Assembly: GCA_036523395.1 (NCBI GenBank) | Contig: DATDEH010000109.1 | Span: forward strand, 1 to 64,000 | Length of the DNA: 64,000 nt | Source: Candidatus Limnocylindria bacterium | Lineage (GTDB): Bacteria > Chloroflexota > Limnocylindria > P2-11E | Reading direction: 5' to 3' | Part shown: positions 1 through 8,370 of the stretch, in pieces | How positions within the stretch are numbered: the first letter of the stretch is position 1 | Layout of the letters: each line of letters begins with the position of its first letter | The notes under the pieces: generated by a model | What the model saw: the letters and a program-made list of their open reading frames with translations, nothing else | The model's database searches: none | Told to the model about the DNA's origin: nothing | Translations under genes and position numbers: made by a program

Positions 1-1041
1 TTCGCGCGCCAGCAGGCGGGCGGCGACGATCTCATCAACGCGTTCATGGCGCACGGCATCGACACCCCGGCCGATCTCGACGCGGTGCTTCGCGCGCGTG
101 GGCAGCGGAGCCTCGAGGATCTGTTCGCCGACTTTGCCGCCGCGAACGCGTTCATCGGATCGTCGGCGGAAGCTCGGTACAGCTATCCGAACGGCATCGC
201 GTTCCGTACTCCCGCCGGCCCGACCGATCAGGATCGCGTGACGCTTGGCAACACCGTGTCTTCGAGCACGCACGAGTACGCGGCGCGCTACCTCGAGCTC
301 CCGCGAGCGGTGATGAAGATCCACTTCGATGGAGCGCGTCAGACCAAGCTCCTGCCGACCGATCCGCACTCCGGCAAGGCGATGTGGTGGTCCGATCGCG
401 CGGATGGGCTCGACAGCACGCTCACGCGGACCGTCGACCTGCGGGGTGCCACGCGACCGACCCTGTCGTACTGGACCTGGTACGAGATCGAGAAGGACTA
501 CGACTACGCGTACGTCGCGGTCTCCACCGACGGGGGCGCGCGCTGGACGACTCTTCAAGCGCCCGCGACCACGACGGATGATCCGAACGGCACCAACCTG
601 GGCAACGGCTACACCGATCTCTCGGGTGGGGGCAGGGCCCCGGTCTGGATCCAGCAGGAGGTCGATCTCACGCCGTACGCGGGTAAGGAGATCCAGGTCC
701 GCTTCGAGTACGTGACCGACGGCGCGCTGAACCTTCACGGTATGGCGATCGACGACATCGCGATCACCGGGGTCCTGAACGACGACGCCGAGAGCGACAA
801 CGGCTGGAAGGCCGAGGGCTTCGTCCGCTCGACGAACGTCGTCGCCCAGCGTTTCCTCGTGCAGGTCCTGCGCTTCACGGCGAACGGGACGACCGTCGAC
901 AGGCGCAGCGTCGACGCCGGAACGCTCGACCTCGATCTCGACACCTCGACTGACCGGCGTGCCCCGCTTCTCGCCGTGACCGGGTTCGCCGTTCGGACGA
1001 CGCAGGCCGTCCCGTTCAGCGTCGCGGCCGAGCGCCGATGA
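1..1041 (+). CDS. C-terminal part of an immune inhibitor A-like secreted metalloprotease (5' end outside window)
   Basis: The frame is open from the first base, so the ATG at 46 is probably internal and the gene is cut by the window edge. The visible 331-346 residues hold a beta-sandwich region typical of the C-terminus of M6/immune inhibitor A proteases: a stretch reading SGKAMWWSDRAD, then LSYWTWYEIEKDYDYAYVAVS, WIQQEVDLTPYAG, and VRFEYVTDG followed by IDDI. The zinc-binding catalytic HExxH region is not in the window. The family is secreted and degrades extracellular proteins. The stop overlaps the start of galU by four bases. The family call is by motif only. Confidence 0.7.
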   Translation, partial: FARQQAGGDDLINAFMAHGIDTPADLDAVLRARGQRSLEDLFADFAAANAFIGSSAEARYSYPNGIAFRTPAGPTDQDRVTLGNTVSSSTHEYAARYLELPRAVMKIHFDGARQTKLLPTDPHSGKAMWWSDRADGLDSTLTRTVDLRGATRPTLSYWTWYEIEKDYDYAYVAVSTDGGARWTTLQAPATTTDDPNGTNLGNGYTDLSGGGRAPVWIQQEVDLTPYAGKEIQVRFEYVTDGALNLHGMAIDDIAITGVLNDDAESDNGWKAEGFVRSTNVVAQRFLVQVLRFTANGTTVDRRSVDAGTLDLDLDTSTDRRAPLLAVTGFAVRTTQAVPFSVAAERR

Positions 1042-1961
1042 CACGCGAGCACGAGACGGGTGCGCCGGCGGTGAAGCCGGTGAGATACGGCGTCATCCCA
1101 GCGGCCGGACTCGGCACCCGCTTCCTGCCGATCAGCCGCGCCGTGCCGAAGGAGCTCATCCCGATCGTCGATACACCGGTGATCGAGATCGTCGTGACGG
1201 AGATGACCGAGTCGGGCATCGAGCGTGTCGTACTCGTCGTCGGACCGGGCAAGGAGTGGATCGAGGCGTACTTCAAACCGAATCCGCGCATCGAAGCGCG
1301 GCTCGCGGCCGACATGCGCACCGAGGACCTCGAGCTTCTGAAGCGCGCCGAGCGCCTCGCGCAGGTGAAGTCCGTCCTCCAGGCCGAGCCGAAGGGGAAC
1401 GGGCACGCCGTGCTCCAGGCGCGCGGTCTCGTCGGCGAGCAGCCGTTCGCGATGCTCTGGGGCGACGACATCATGCTCGGCGAGCAGCCGGCGCTGATGC
1501 AGCTCATCAAAGCCCGCGAGCGCCTGGGTGGTGGGAGCGTGATCGGCTGCATTCGAGTGGGGAAGAAGGACATCAGCCGCTACGGCGTCGTCGCAGGCAC
1601 CGAGGTCGACGACGAGACCCTGCGGGTCATCAGCATCGTGGAAAAGCCGGCGCCCCAGGATGCCCCCAGCGACCTCGCGGCGGTCCACGGGTACGTGCTC
1701 GAGCCGGACATCTTCGACGTCCTGGCCAAGCAGCCGCCCGGTCGGGCCGGAGAGGTCTGGCTCACCGACGCCGTCGCCGAGCTCGCTCGTCAGGGCGCTC
1801 CGGTCTGGGCCGTCGAGCTGAAGGGCCAGCGCTACGACTGCGGCGACAAGATCGGCTACGTGAACGCGTTCGTCGACGCCGCGCTCGGCCGGAACGACAC
1901 CGGATCCGCTGTTCGCGCCCATCTGGAGGGCCTCGGCTGGAAGGCGCCCCGCGGACGCTAA
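1038..1961 (+). CDS. galU: UTP--glucose-1-phosphate uridylyltransferase
   Basis: This enzyme makes UDP-glucose from UTP and glucose-1-phosphate for envelope polysaccharides. The 307-residue length is normal for GalU. The nucleotide-binding signature GLGTRFLPISRAVPKE lies near residue 24, with later family blocks VEKPAP and GYVLEPDIF. The ATG overlaps the stop of the upstream protease in an ATGA junction, suggesting translational coupling. Stop is TAA. Confidence 0.93.
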   Translation: MTREHETGAPAVKPVRYGVIPAAGLGTRFLPISRAVPKELIPIVDTPVIEIVVTEMTESGIERVVLVVGPGKEWIEAYFKPNPRIEARLAADMRTEDLELLKRAERLAQVKSVLQAEPKGNGHAVLQARGLVGEQPFAMLWGDDIMLGEQPALMQLIKARERLGGGSVIGCIRVGKKDISRYGVVAGTEVDDETLRVISIVEKPAPQDAPSDLAAVHGYVLEPDIFDVLAKQPPGRAGEVWLTDAVAELARQGAPVWAVELKGQRYDCGDKIGYVNAFVDAALGRNDTGSAVRAHLEGLGWKAPRGR

Positions 1962-1983
1962 GCGTTCAGCTGCTCCCCTAAAC

Positions 1984-1999
1984 AGGCGCCCAGGCGCCT
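1984..1999. promoter_or_regulatory. Perfect 7+2+7 palindrome in the galU-transglycosylase gap
   Basis: AGGCGCC-CA-GGCGCCT is a perfect inverted repeat with a 2-nt centre, flanked on both sides by copies of CTAAAC. It lies between galU and the transglycosylase gene. The very short centre suits a protein-binding operator better than a terminator, and there is no T-run. Downstream in the same gap, TAGCCT (2014-2019) and TAGGAT (2024-2029) resemble -10 boxes. Confidence 0.4.
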
Positions 2000-2066
2000 A
2001 AACGCCACCGCCGTAGCCTCTGCTAGGATCTTCTGCGTTCCCCCTGAGTACACCTAGGGCTTTGCC

Positions 2067-3017
2067 ATGCCCGGGTCGTGTGGGGTCGGGAAGGTGGGGA
2101 AGCTGTACCGGACATCGTTGGCTGAGCTGCGGCGCGTCGCGTCGCTCGCCCTGATCTCGCTCACCGCGTTCGGCGCGGCGCTGGCGCTGGCATCGATCGC
2201 CGCGGGCGCGCCGGGCGTCACGCGTGCGAGCGACTTCGCTCGTGTCGCTCCGGTATCACGCTCGCTGCCACGCGACGTTCCGCCGCCCGCGCCGGCGATG
2301 CTGCGCATCGTCGCGCCGAGCGTCCCGCTGACCCTCGTGGATGCCCAGGGCATCACGCCGCTGCGCGCGCCGCGGGCCGCCACCGTGGCCGAAGCGCTTG
2401 CCGTGAACGGCATCGAGCTGGGGCCCCAGGACCGCGTCGACAGCGCTCGGGACGCCATCGTCGCGGCCGGCGATGTCATCCATCTCGTCCGGATCGCCGA
2501 CTACGACACCGTGGTTCGGGAGACGCTCGCGTTCCCCGTCCAGATCCTCCAAGACGCAGATCTTGCGGCGGGCCGCGTCGTGGTCGTCACCGCGGGCATC
2601 ACCGGGCTGGCCGACAACACCTACCGCGTGCATGTCGTCGACGGCGCGGAAGCCGGGCGCGCCCTGATAAGCAGCTTCGAGGTCGTCACGCCGGTGACCG
2701 AGGTCCGGCGGGTCGGGACGAAGCCGGCCCCGGCGCCAGCCGACATCGAGTCCGTCATCCGAGCTGCGGCCGCAACATGGGGTGCCGACCCGAACCAGCT
2801 GCTTCGCGTCGCGTGGTGCGAGAGCCACTACAACCCGTACGCGGTGAACTCGCGCTCGGGGGCCGCGGGTCTCTTCCAGTTCATGCCCGCGACCTGGGCC
2901 GCGAACAGCGTGCGTGCCGGTTACGGCGGCGCGAGCGTCTTCGATCCCGTGGCCAGCGCGAACGTGGCGGCGTACATGTTCGCCCACGGCCAAGCGGCCC
3001 AGTGGACGTGCAAATAG
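2067..3017 (+). CDS. Rpf/YabE-like cell-wall protein: DUF348 + G5 + lytic transglycosylase (SLT) domain
   Basis: A predicted exported peptidoglycan-cleaving enzyme of 316 residues. A hydrophobic N-terminal segment (about residues 22-48) is a signal or anchor. A DUF348-like domain follows (VPLTLVDAQG to about residue 135), then a G5-like domain (ETLAFPVQIL to EVRRVGTK), then a soluble lytic transglycosylase domain with WCESHYNP, where the Glu is the expected catalytic acid, and GAAGLFQFMPATW. This layout resembles RpfB/YabE proteins that remodel the wall during growth or resuscitation. The start is set by the signal segment; no strong Shine-Dalgarno is seen. Confidence 0.8.
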   Translation: MPGSCGVGKVGKLYRTSLAELRRVASLALISLTAFGAALALASIAAGAPGVTRASDFARVAPVSRSLPRDVPPPAPAMLRIVAPSVPLTLVDAQGITPLRAPRAATVAEALAVNGIELGPQDRVDSARDAIVAAGDVIHLVRIADYDTVVRETLAFPVQILQDADLAAGRVVVVTAGITGLADNTYRVHVVDGAEAGRALISSFEVVTPVTEVRRVGTKPAPAPADIESVIRAAAATWGADPNQLLRVAWCESHYNPYAVNSRSGAAGLFQFMPATWAANSVRAGYGGASVFDPVASANVAAYMFAHGQAAQWTCK

Positions 3018-3022
3018 CGCAC

Positions 3023-3028
3023 TAGTCT
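3023..3028 (+). promoter_or_regulatory. Putative -10 box (TAGTCT) of ksgA, leaderless type
   Basis: TAGTCT ends 8 nt before the GTG start of ksgA and no Shine-Dalgarno lies between. The same hexamer and spacing recur before other genes in this window, so the mRNA may start at or next to the start codon. Confidence 0.45.
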
Positions 3029-3036
3029 TCGCCGCG

Positions 3037-3894
3037 GTGGACGTCGTCGATCCGCGAGAGCTGAGGAGCATCCTGCGGCGGCACGGCGTCCGCGCCGCGA
3101 CCTCACTCGGCCAGCGGTTTCTCGTCGATCGCCGCGTCCTGCAGGCCATCCTCGAGGCCGCCGAGCTGTCGCCCGCGGACGACGTCCTGGAGGTCGGTCC
3201 GGGGCCCGGCGTGCTCACCGCGCAGCTCGCCGACCGGGCTCGCTCGGTCACCGCGGTCGAGATCGACGAGCGGATGGTCGCGGTCCTCCGCGACACGCTG
3301 GCGGGCCGCGACAACGTGCGGATCGTCCGCGCAGACGCGCTGGCGGTGGATCTCTTCGCCGCCGGCGAGCGTCGGCCGACACGCATCGTCGCGAACGTCC
3401 CGTACCAGATCACGACCCCGCTCCTCGAGCGCTTCATCGGCGACGACCGGCGTCCGCCCCTCGTCGTGGTGCTGGTCCAGGAGGAGGTCGCGCGCCGCAT
3501 GGTGGCGACGGCATCCGCGGGGAAGGAGCGCGGCTACCTGTCGGTGTTCGTGCAGTCGTTCGCCGACGCGAAGATCGTGCGCCGCGTACCGCCGAGCGCA
3601 TTCCGGCCCGCACCGAAGGTGAGCTCCGCGGTCGTCGCCCTGCGTACGCGGCCGCGGCCGGCGTTCGCGCCGCTGCAGCGGACCGCATTCCTGCGGTTCG
3701 TGAGCGATGTCTTCCGCCACCGCCGCAAGCAGCTCCGCGGCGCGCTCGGTCACGAGGCCGGCGTCGCGCCGGACCGCGCCGCCGTGGCGCTGCGCGAGTG
3801 CGGGATCGAGCCGCGGCGCCGCGCCGAAGAGCTCACTCTCGAGGAATGGACCGCACTCGCGCGCTCCCTCGGCGTGCCCACCGGTCCGTCGTGA
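3037..3894 (+). CDS. ksgA: 16S rRNA (adenine1518-N6/adenine1519-N6)-dimethyltransferase
   Basis: Dimethylates two adjacent adenines in helix 45 of 16S rRNA during small-subunit assembly. The 285 residues carry the SAM-binding loop VLEVGPGPGVLTAQLA and the catalytic NVPYQITTPLLERF motif (the NxPY signature), then a C-terminal helical domain. The longer frame from 2914 is unlikely because it overlaps the transglycosylase. GTG 3037 gives the family start ahead of LGQRFLVD. Its stop overlaps the GTG of ispE (GTGA). Confidence 0.92.
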   Translation: MDVVDPRELRSILRRHGVRAATSLGQRFLVDRRVLQAILEAAELSPADDVLEVGPGPGVLTAQLADRARSVTAVEIDERMVAVLRDTLAGRDNVRIVRADALAVDLFAAGERRPTRIVANVPYQITTPLLERFIGDDRRPPLVVVLVQEEVARRMVATASAGKERGYLSVFVQSFADAKIVRRVPPSAFRPAPKVSSAVVALRTRPRPAFAPLQRTAFLRFVSDVFRHRRKQLRGALGHEAGVAPDRAAVALRECGIEPRRRAEELTLEEWTALARSLGVPTGPS

Positions 3895-4745
3895 CGCGCG
3901 CCGTCACGCTCCTCGCTCCGGCGAAGATCAACCTCGCGCTCGCGGTCACCGGCAAGCGAGCGGACGGCTACCACGACCTGCGGAGCGTGTTCGCGACGAT
4001 CGATCTCGCCGATCGCGTGCGCGTCGCGCCGAGCCGCAGTCTCGAGGTGCGCATCGCCCCGAACGTCGGCGCGCCGCGCGGCGACGATCTCGCGAGCCGC
4101 GCGGTACGCGCGATGGCCCAAGCGACGGGTCACGACGCCGCGGCGTTCGTGCAGATCCGCAAGCGCGTGCCGGTCGCCGCGGGCCTGGGTGGGGGATCGA
4201 GCGACGCGGGCGCGGTGATCCGCGCGCTCGCGGCGATCTGGCACTGTGACGATCTCGATCTCGTCGCGGTCGCGGCGACCGTGGGATCGGATGTGCCGTT
4301 CTTCGTGAGCGGCGCGCGCGTTGCCCTGGTCTCCGGGCGAGGCGAGCGCGTCGATCCGCTTCCCGATCCGCAGCCCATGCACGTCGTCGTCGTGCGGTCG
4401 CGCGCACGCCTATCGACGGGCGATGTCTTCGCGGCGCTGCGGAGCGAGGATCGTGGCGGGACGGCGTCGGTCGATGCCGTGAACGCCGCGTTCGCACAGC
4501 GCGCCGTCACGGCACCGCTCCTTCGCGAGCACGCACGCAACGATCTGCTTGCACCGGCGGAGCGGCTCTGCCCCGAGATCGCCCAGGCGCGCCACCGCGC
4601 CGCGCGGCAGGGCATCCCGCTCTCGCTCAGCGGTAGCGGACCGACGCTTTTCGCGGTCGCGGATGACCGTCGCGACGCCCTGCGGATCGCGCGGATCCTT
4701 CGCCGGGTCGGTCTTGCGGCACACGCGCACACGATGGCTGGCTAA
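3891..4745 (+). CDS. ispE: 4-diphosphocytidyl-2-C-methyl-D-erythritol kinase
   Basis: GHMP-family kinase of the non-mevalonate isoprenoid (MEP) pathway. The 284 residues start with the family block APAKINLAL, contain the ATP-binding loop PVAAGLGGGSSDAG and end with the third motif LSLSGSGPTLFAV. GTG 3891 is chosen because it puts the AKINL block close to the N-terminus, as in other IspE, and forms a GTGA overlap with ksgA. The ksgA-ispE order is common in bacteria. Confidence 0.92.
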   Translation: MTRAVTLLAPAKINLALAVTGKRADGYHDLRSVFATIDLADRVRVAPSRSLEVRIAPNVGAPRGDDLASRAVRAMAQATGHDAAAFVQIRKRVPVAAGLGGGSSDAGAVIRALAAIWHCDDLDLVAVAATVGSDVPFFVSGARVALVSGRGERVDPLPDPQPMHVVVVRSRARLSTGDVFAALRSEDRGGTASVDAVNAAFAQRAVTAPLLREHARNDLLAPAERLCPEIAQARHRAARQGIPLSLSGSGPTLFAVADDRRDALRIARILRRVGLAAHAHTMAG

Positions 4746-4784
4746 GGGTCGCCGGACCGGGCGAGCGAGGGCTGTCCCCTTAAC

Positions 4785-5159
4785 GTGAAAGGCATGGACG
4801 ACAAACGCGGAGACATGACCGTGCGCCAGGCCGGCCAAAAGGGCGGGACCTCGACGGCCGGCAAGCACGGGGCGTCCTTCTACCGGGAGATCGGCAAGCG
4901 CGGCGGTCAGGCGCGTAAGGGCCAGCTCGGCACCGAGGGCTACGCGAAGCTCGGGCGCAAGGGCGGCGAAGCGCGCAAGACGCAGCTCGGATCGAAGGGC
5001 TACGCGGACCTCGGACGAAAGGGCGGCGAGGCGCGCAAGACGCAGCTCGGCAGCGAGGGTTACGCGCAGCTCGGGCGCAAGGGCGGCCGTCGCGTGGCCG
5101 AGCTCATCCGGCGTGGAAAACAGCCCACGAACGGCGAGAAGACCGGCGACCGCCGCTAG
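4785..5159 (+). CDS. KGG-repeat hydrophilic stress protein (GsiB-like)
   Basis: A 124-residue, very charged, glycine- and lysine-rich protein with no hydrophobic segment. It contains three near-identical 20-residue units of the form GRKGGEARKTQLGSKGYADL followed by a partial fourth unit. KGG repeats occur in general stress and LEA-like hydrophilins, which are thought to protect other molecules during drying or osmotic stress. GTG 4785 or ATG 4794 may be the start. No enzymatic motif is visible. Confidence 0.75.
   Translation: MKGMDDKRGDMTVRQAGQKGGTSTAGKHGASFYREIGKRGGQARKGQLGTEGYAKLGRKGGEARKTQLGSKGYADLGRKGGEARKTQLGSEGYAQLGRKGGRRVAELIRRGKQPTNGEKTGDRR
4893..5090 (+). repeat. 60-bp coding tandem repeat (3 full copies plus a partial one)
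   Basis: Units start at 4893, 4953 and 5013, with a partial unit from 5073 to about 5090. Each encodes a 20-residue KGG unit. Units 2 and 3 are nearly identical at DNA level, suggesting recent duplication or gene conversion. The repeat stays in frame. Confidence 0.8.
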
Positions 5160-5166
5160 TCCCGAA

Positions 5167-5172
5167 TATCCT
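5167..5172 (+). promoter_or_regulatory. Putative -10 box (TATCCT) of tRNA-Gln
   Basis: TATCCT lies 14 nt before the mature 5' end of the tRNA, leaving room for a short 5' leader removed by RNase P. Confidence 0.4.
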
Positions 5173-5186
5173 TTGGCCGTGTCCGC

Positions 5187-5257
5187 TGGGGCGTGGCCAA
5201 GTGGTAAGGCAGGGGACTTTGAATCCCCGATCCCAGGTTCGATCCCTGGCGCCCCAA
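5187..5257 (+). tRNA. tRNA-Gln (anticodon TTG)
   Basis: The acceptor arm TGGGGCG pairs fully with CGCCCCA. The anticodon stem GGGGA/TCCCC encloses CTTTGAA, giving anticodon TTG, which reads CAA (Gln). The T arm is CCCAGG-TTCGATC-CCTGG-like with the invariant TTCGA. No CCA is encoded. It sits between the KGG gene and glmU. Confidence 0.95.
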
Positions 5258-5279
5258 CCCGCCTGACCCGCCAATCCGA

Positions 5280-6644
5280 GTGACCGCGGGACCGCCGGGC
5301 ATCGTGCTCGCGGCTGGTCTGGGCACGCGGATGCGCTCTCAGACCCCGAAGGTCCTGCATCTCGTGGCCGGGAGGCCCCTGCTCTCGCACGTCCTCGATG
5401 CCGTTCGGGGCGCCGGGGCGCGCCCGGTCGTGGTGCTGTCCAAGGAGAGCGAGCCCGCACGAGCCATCGTCGGCGACGGCGCGGTCGTCGCGATGCAGGA
5501 TCCGCCCCAGGGCACGGGGGACGCGGTGCGCGTCGCGCTCGGCGCGATCCCGGACGCCTCGGGCGAGGCGTTCATCGTCTATGGGGACACGCCGCTGCTG
5601 CGGGCGAGCACGCTGCGCGCGCTGGCCGAGCTTCGCGCGAAGCGCGGCGCGCCACTCGCGCTCCTCTCGGGAATGGTCGGCACGTCGAACGCGTACGGGC
5701 GCGTCGTTCGCGATGCCGGCGGCGACGTCGCGCGTGTCGTCGAGGCGCGTCTCGCGACCGCCGAGGAGAAGCGGCTCCCGGAATCAAACCTGGGCGCATA
5801 CGCGGTCGATCTCGCGTGGCTGCGCAAAGCGGTGCCGCGCCTGCGCGCGAACGAGACCGGCGAGATCTTTCTCACCGACCTCGTCGCGCTCGCCGCCGCG
5901 GAGGGCGCGCGCGTCGCGGCCCACTGCACTGAGGACTCCGACGAGGGCATGGGCGTGAACACGCGCGTCGAGCTCGCGGCCGCCGAGGACGCCGTGCGAC
6001 GCCGGATCCGCGAACGGCACATGCTCGGCGGCGTGACGTTCCACGATCCCGGCTCGTCGCTCGTCGACGCGGACGTTGAGATCGCGCCCGACGTCGTCGT
6101 CGAGCGGGGCTCCGTCCTCGAAGGGCGGACACGCATCGGCACCGGCACGCGCATCGGCCCGTACACGATCGTCCGCGACTCTACGATCGGAGAAGGCTGC
6201 CGCGTGGAGGCGTCGATGATCGAGGGCGCGACCCTGGAGGACGGGGTGCGCATCGGTCCGTACTCGCATCTCCGGCCCGGCGCGTATCTCGAGAAGGGCG
6301 TCGAGATGGGGAACTTCGGCGAGGTGAAGAACTCGCGCCTCGGCAAAGGCACGAAGATGCATCACTTCTCGTACGTCGGCGACGCGCAGGTGGGCGAGCG
6401 CGTGAACGTCAGCGCGGGCGTCATCACCCTGAATTTCGACGGCGTGCGCAAGCACCGCACAGAGATCGGCGACGACGCGTTCATCGGATCGGACTCGCTG
6501 CTGCGCGCACCGATCAAGGTCGGCGCGCGCAGCCAGACCGGCGCGGGCTCGGTGGTGACGAAGGACGTGCCGGACGACATGCTCGCCGTCGGCGTTCCTG
6601 CGCGCATCCGCAAGAAGACCGAGCGCAAGGACAAGGCGACCTGA
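5280..6644 (+). CDS. glmU: Bifunctional GlcN-1-P acetyltransferase / GlcNAc-1-P uridylyltransferase
   Basis: Makes UDP-GlcNAc for peptidoglycan. The N-terminal pyrophosphorylase domain has GLGTRMRSQTPKVLH. The C-terminal left-handed beta-helix carries many hexapeptide repeats (about residues 250-440), including the family block LRPGAYLEKGVEMGNFGEVK and the acetyltransferase His in KMHHFSYVGDA. The 454-residue length is normal. Start is GTG 5280 just after the tRNA; the stop overlaps the next ATG (TGATG). Confidence 0.94.
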   Translation: MTAGPPGIVLAAGLGTRMRSQTPKVLHLVAGRPLLSHVLDAVRGAGARPVVVLSKESEPARAIVGDGAVVAMQDPPQGTGDAVRVALGAIPDASGEAFIVYGDTPLLRASTLRALAELRAKRGAPLALLSGMVGTSNAYGRVVRDAGGDVARVVEARLATAEEKRLPESNLGAYAVDLAWLRKAVPRLRANETGEIFLTDLVALAAAEGARVAAHCTEDSDEGMGVNTRVELAAAEDAVRRRIRERHMLGGVTFHDPGSSLVDADVEIAPDVVVERGSVLEGRTRIGTGTRIGPYTIVRDSTIGEGCRVEASMIEGATLEDGVRIGPYSHLRPGAYLEKGVEMGNFGEVKNSRLGKGTKMHHFSYVGDAQVGERVNVSAGVITLNFDGVRKHRTEIGDDAFIGSDSLLRAPIKVGARSQTGAGSVVTKDVPDDMLAVGVPARIRKKTERKDKAT

Positions 6645-7966
6645 TGGATTCGCCCGCCTGGCAGCTGCTCCTCCTCGAGCTCGCGCTGGTCGTCGTGCTC
6701 GCGGTGCTCTCCGCGAGCGAAGCGGCGATCAACATCGCGCGGCGGCCCGGCGTGATCGATGAGCTCACCCTCCGCGGTCGCCGCGGGCAGCGTGCCGGTG
6801 CGATCGGACGCCGCGCCGGCTACTACCTCGCGGCGATCCAGGTCGCCGAGTTCCTCATCGTCTTCACCTACGCCGGCATCGCGGCCGCGTTCATCGCCCC
6901 GCGGCTGTCGGCGCTGCTCGCGTTCTTCCTGCGCATCGACACGACCGCCGTCTTCACCGACGTCAGCGCGGTCGCCGTCACCGTCGCGGTGCTCTCGCTC
7001 ATCGCGGTGCTCTTCGGCCTCTTCGTCCCGCGCGCGATCGCCGCGCGTCACGCGCAGGGAACGCTCCTGCTACTCGCGTTCCCGCTCGAGCTCATCACCT
7101 GGCTCACGCGCCCGATCGTGACCGTGCTGTTCCGCGTGACGCAGGTCATCGTCCGACCGTTCGGCGGTACCGCGCCGCAGCCCGGCGTGGTGACGGAGGA
7201 CCAGATCCGCGCGCTCATCGAGACCGGCCAGGCACAGGGCGTCCTCGAGCGCACGGAGCAGGAGATGATCAGCTCGATCTTCGAGATGGGCGAGAAGACG
7301 GTGGCGGAGGTGATGGTCCCGCGCACCGACATCGTCGGTCTCGACGTCGAGACATCGCCGCAGGAGCTCCTCGATCGCATCACGACGGTCGGCCACTCGC
7401 GCATTCCGGTGTATGAAGGGTCGGCCGACAACATCATCGGGATCCTGTATGTGAAGGACGTCTTCCGCCGCATCGCGCGCGGCGACCGTCAGCTCGCGCT
7501 ACGCCAGTTCCTGCGGCCGGCCGTGTTCGTCCCCGAGACGAAGAAGGTGGACGCGCTGCTTCGAGAGATGCAGAAGGACAAGGTCCATATCGCGATCGTC
7601 GTCGACGAGTACGGCGGCACAGCCGGCCTGGTCACGATCGAGGACCTCGTCGAAGAGATCGTCGGCGAGATCCGCGACGAATACGATGTTGAGCACGAGC
7701 TCGTTCTCCCCGTGTCTGAGACCGAGGCGCTGATGGACGCGCGCATCCCGTTCGAGGACGTGCGCGAGACATTCGGGCTCGAGGTCGAGCCGACCGAGGC
7801 CTACGACACGCTCGGCGGTTTCGTCACCGCACAGCTCGGGCGCTTCCCGCGCCAGGGCGAATCGTTCGAGGCCGCCGGCGCGCGCTTCATCGTGGAGACC
7901 ATCGAAGGAAAGCGCATCCGCCGCGTCCGCGTCACGCGGCTCCAGCCGAGCCCGGAGCCGGCTTGA
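6644..7966 (+). CDS. CNNM/CorC-type membrane protein with CBS pair (hemolysin C-like)
   Basis: A 440-residue inner-membrane protein. The N-terminal DUF21/CNNM domain has about four hydrophobic segments (residues 1-160). Two CBS domains follow (around GVLERTEQEMISSIFEMGEKTVAEVMVPRTDI and VDEYGGTAGLVTIEDLVEEIVGEI), then the CorC/HlyC C-terminal domain. The family is linked to Mg/Co homeostasis; the hemolysin name is historical. It is coupled to glmU upstream and cdd downstream by overlaps. Confidence 0.88.
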   Translation: MDSPAWQLLLLELALVVVLAVLSASEAAINIARRPGVIDELTLRGRRGQRAGAIGRRAGYYLAAIQVAEFLIVFTYAGIAAAFIAPRLSALLAFFLRIDTTAVFTDVSAVAVTVAVLSLIAVLFGLFVPRAIAARHAQGTLLLLAFPLELITWLTRPIVTVLFRVTQVIVRPFGGTAPQPGVVTEDQIRALIETGQAQGVLERTEQEMISSIFEMGEKTVAEVMVPRTDIVGLDVETSPQELLDRITTVGHSRIPVYEGSADNIIGILYVKDVFRRIARGDRQLALRQFLRPAVFVPETKKVDALLREMQKDKVHIAIVVDEYGGTAGLVTIEDLVEEIVGEIRDEYDVEHELVLPVSETEALMDARIPFEDVRETFGLEVEPTEAYDTLGGFVTAQLGRFPRQGESFEAAGARFIVETIEGKRIRRVRVTRLQPSPEPA

Positions 7967-8370
7967 CCGAGATCGGACCGGGCGACGAGGAGCTGATCCG
8001 CGTCGCCTCGCTCGCGCGGCAGCGCGCGCACGCGCCCTACTCGAAGTACAAGGTCGGCGCGGCCATCCGGACCCCGCGCAACAGGGTGCACAGCGGCGCG
8101 AACGTCGAGAACGCCTCGTACGGCCTGACCGTTTGCGCGGAACGGACCGCTGCGTTCGCCGCGGTGAACGCCGGCGACACGGCGTTCGATTCGATCGCGA
8201 TCGTCATCGACGACGAACGTCTCCCCACGCCGTGCGGCGCCTGCCGCCAGGTGCTCGCGGAGTTCTCGCCGGACATGCGCGTGATCCTCGCCACGACAGG
8301 TGGGAAGCGAAAGGTCACGACGCTGAGGGAACTGCTTCCGGATCCATTCCTGCCCGAGAACCTGCGCTAG
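7963..8370 (+). CDS. cdd: Cytidine deaminase
   Basis: Zinc enzyme that deaminates cytidine and deoxycytidine for pyrimidine salvage. The 135 residues carry APYSKYKVGAAI, the catalytic CAERTA block (Zn-binding Cys and proton-shuttle Glu) and PCGACRQ with the other two Zn-binding Cys. TTG 7963 overlaps the upstream stop as TTGA and places the APYS motif at the usual distance. The TAG stop shares a CTAG with the converging gene. Confidence 0.92.
   Translation: MTEIGPGDEELIRVASLARQRAHAPYSKYKVGAAIRTPRNRVHSGANVENASYGLTVCAERTAAFAAVNAGDTAFDSIAIVIDDERLPTPCGACRQVLAEFSPDMRVILATTGGKRKVTTLRELLPDPFLPENLR

Noticed and set aside
1962-2066. c-di-AMP (ydaO) riboswitch ahead of the Rpf-like gene
   Set aside because: Such genes often have one in Actinobacteria, but the gap is only 105 bp and the conserved ydaO core was not seen.
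4893-5090. CRISPR-like regular repeats
   Set aside because: The repeats are contiguous, in frame and lack spacers; they encode KGG units.
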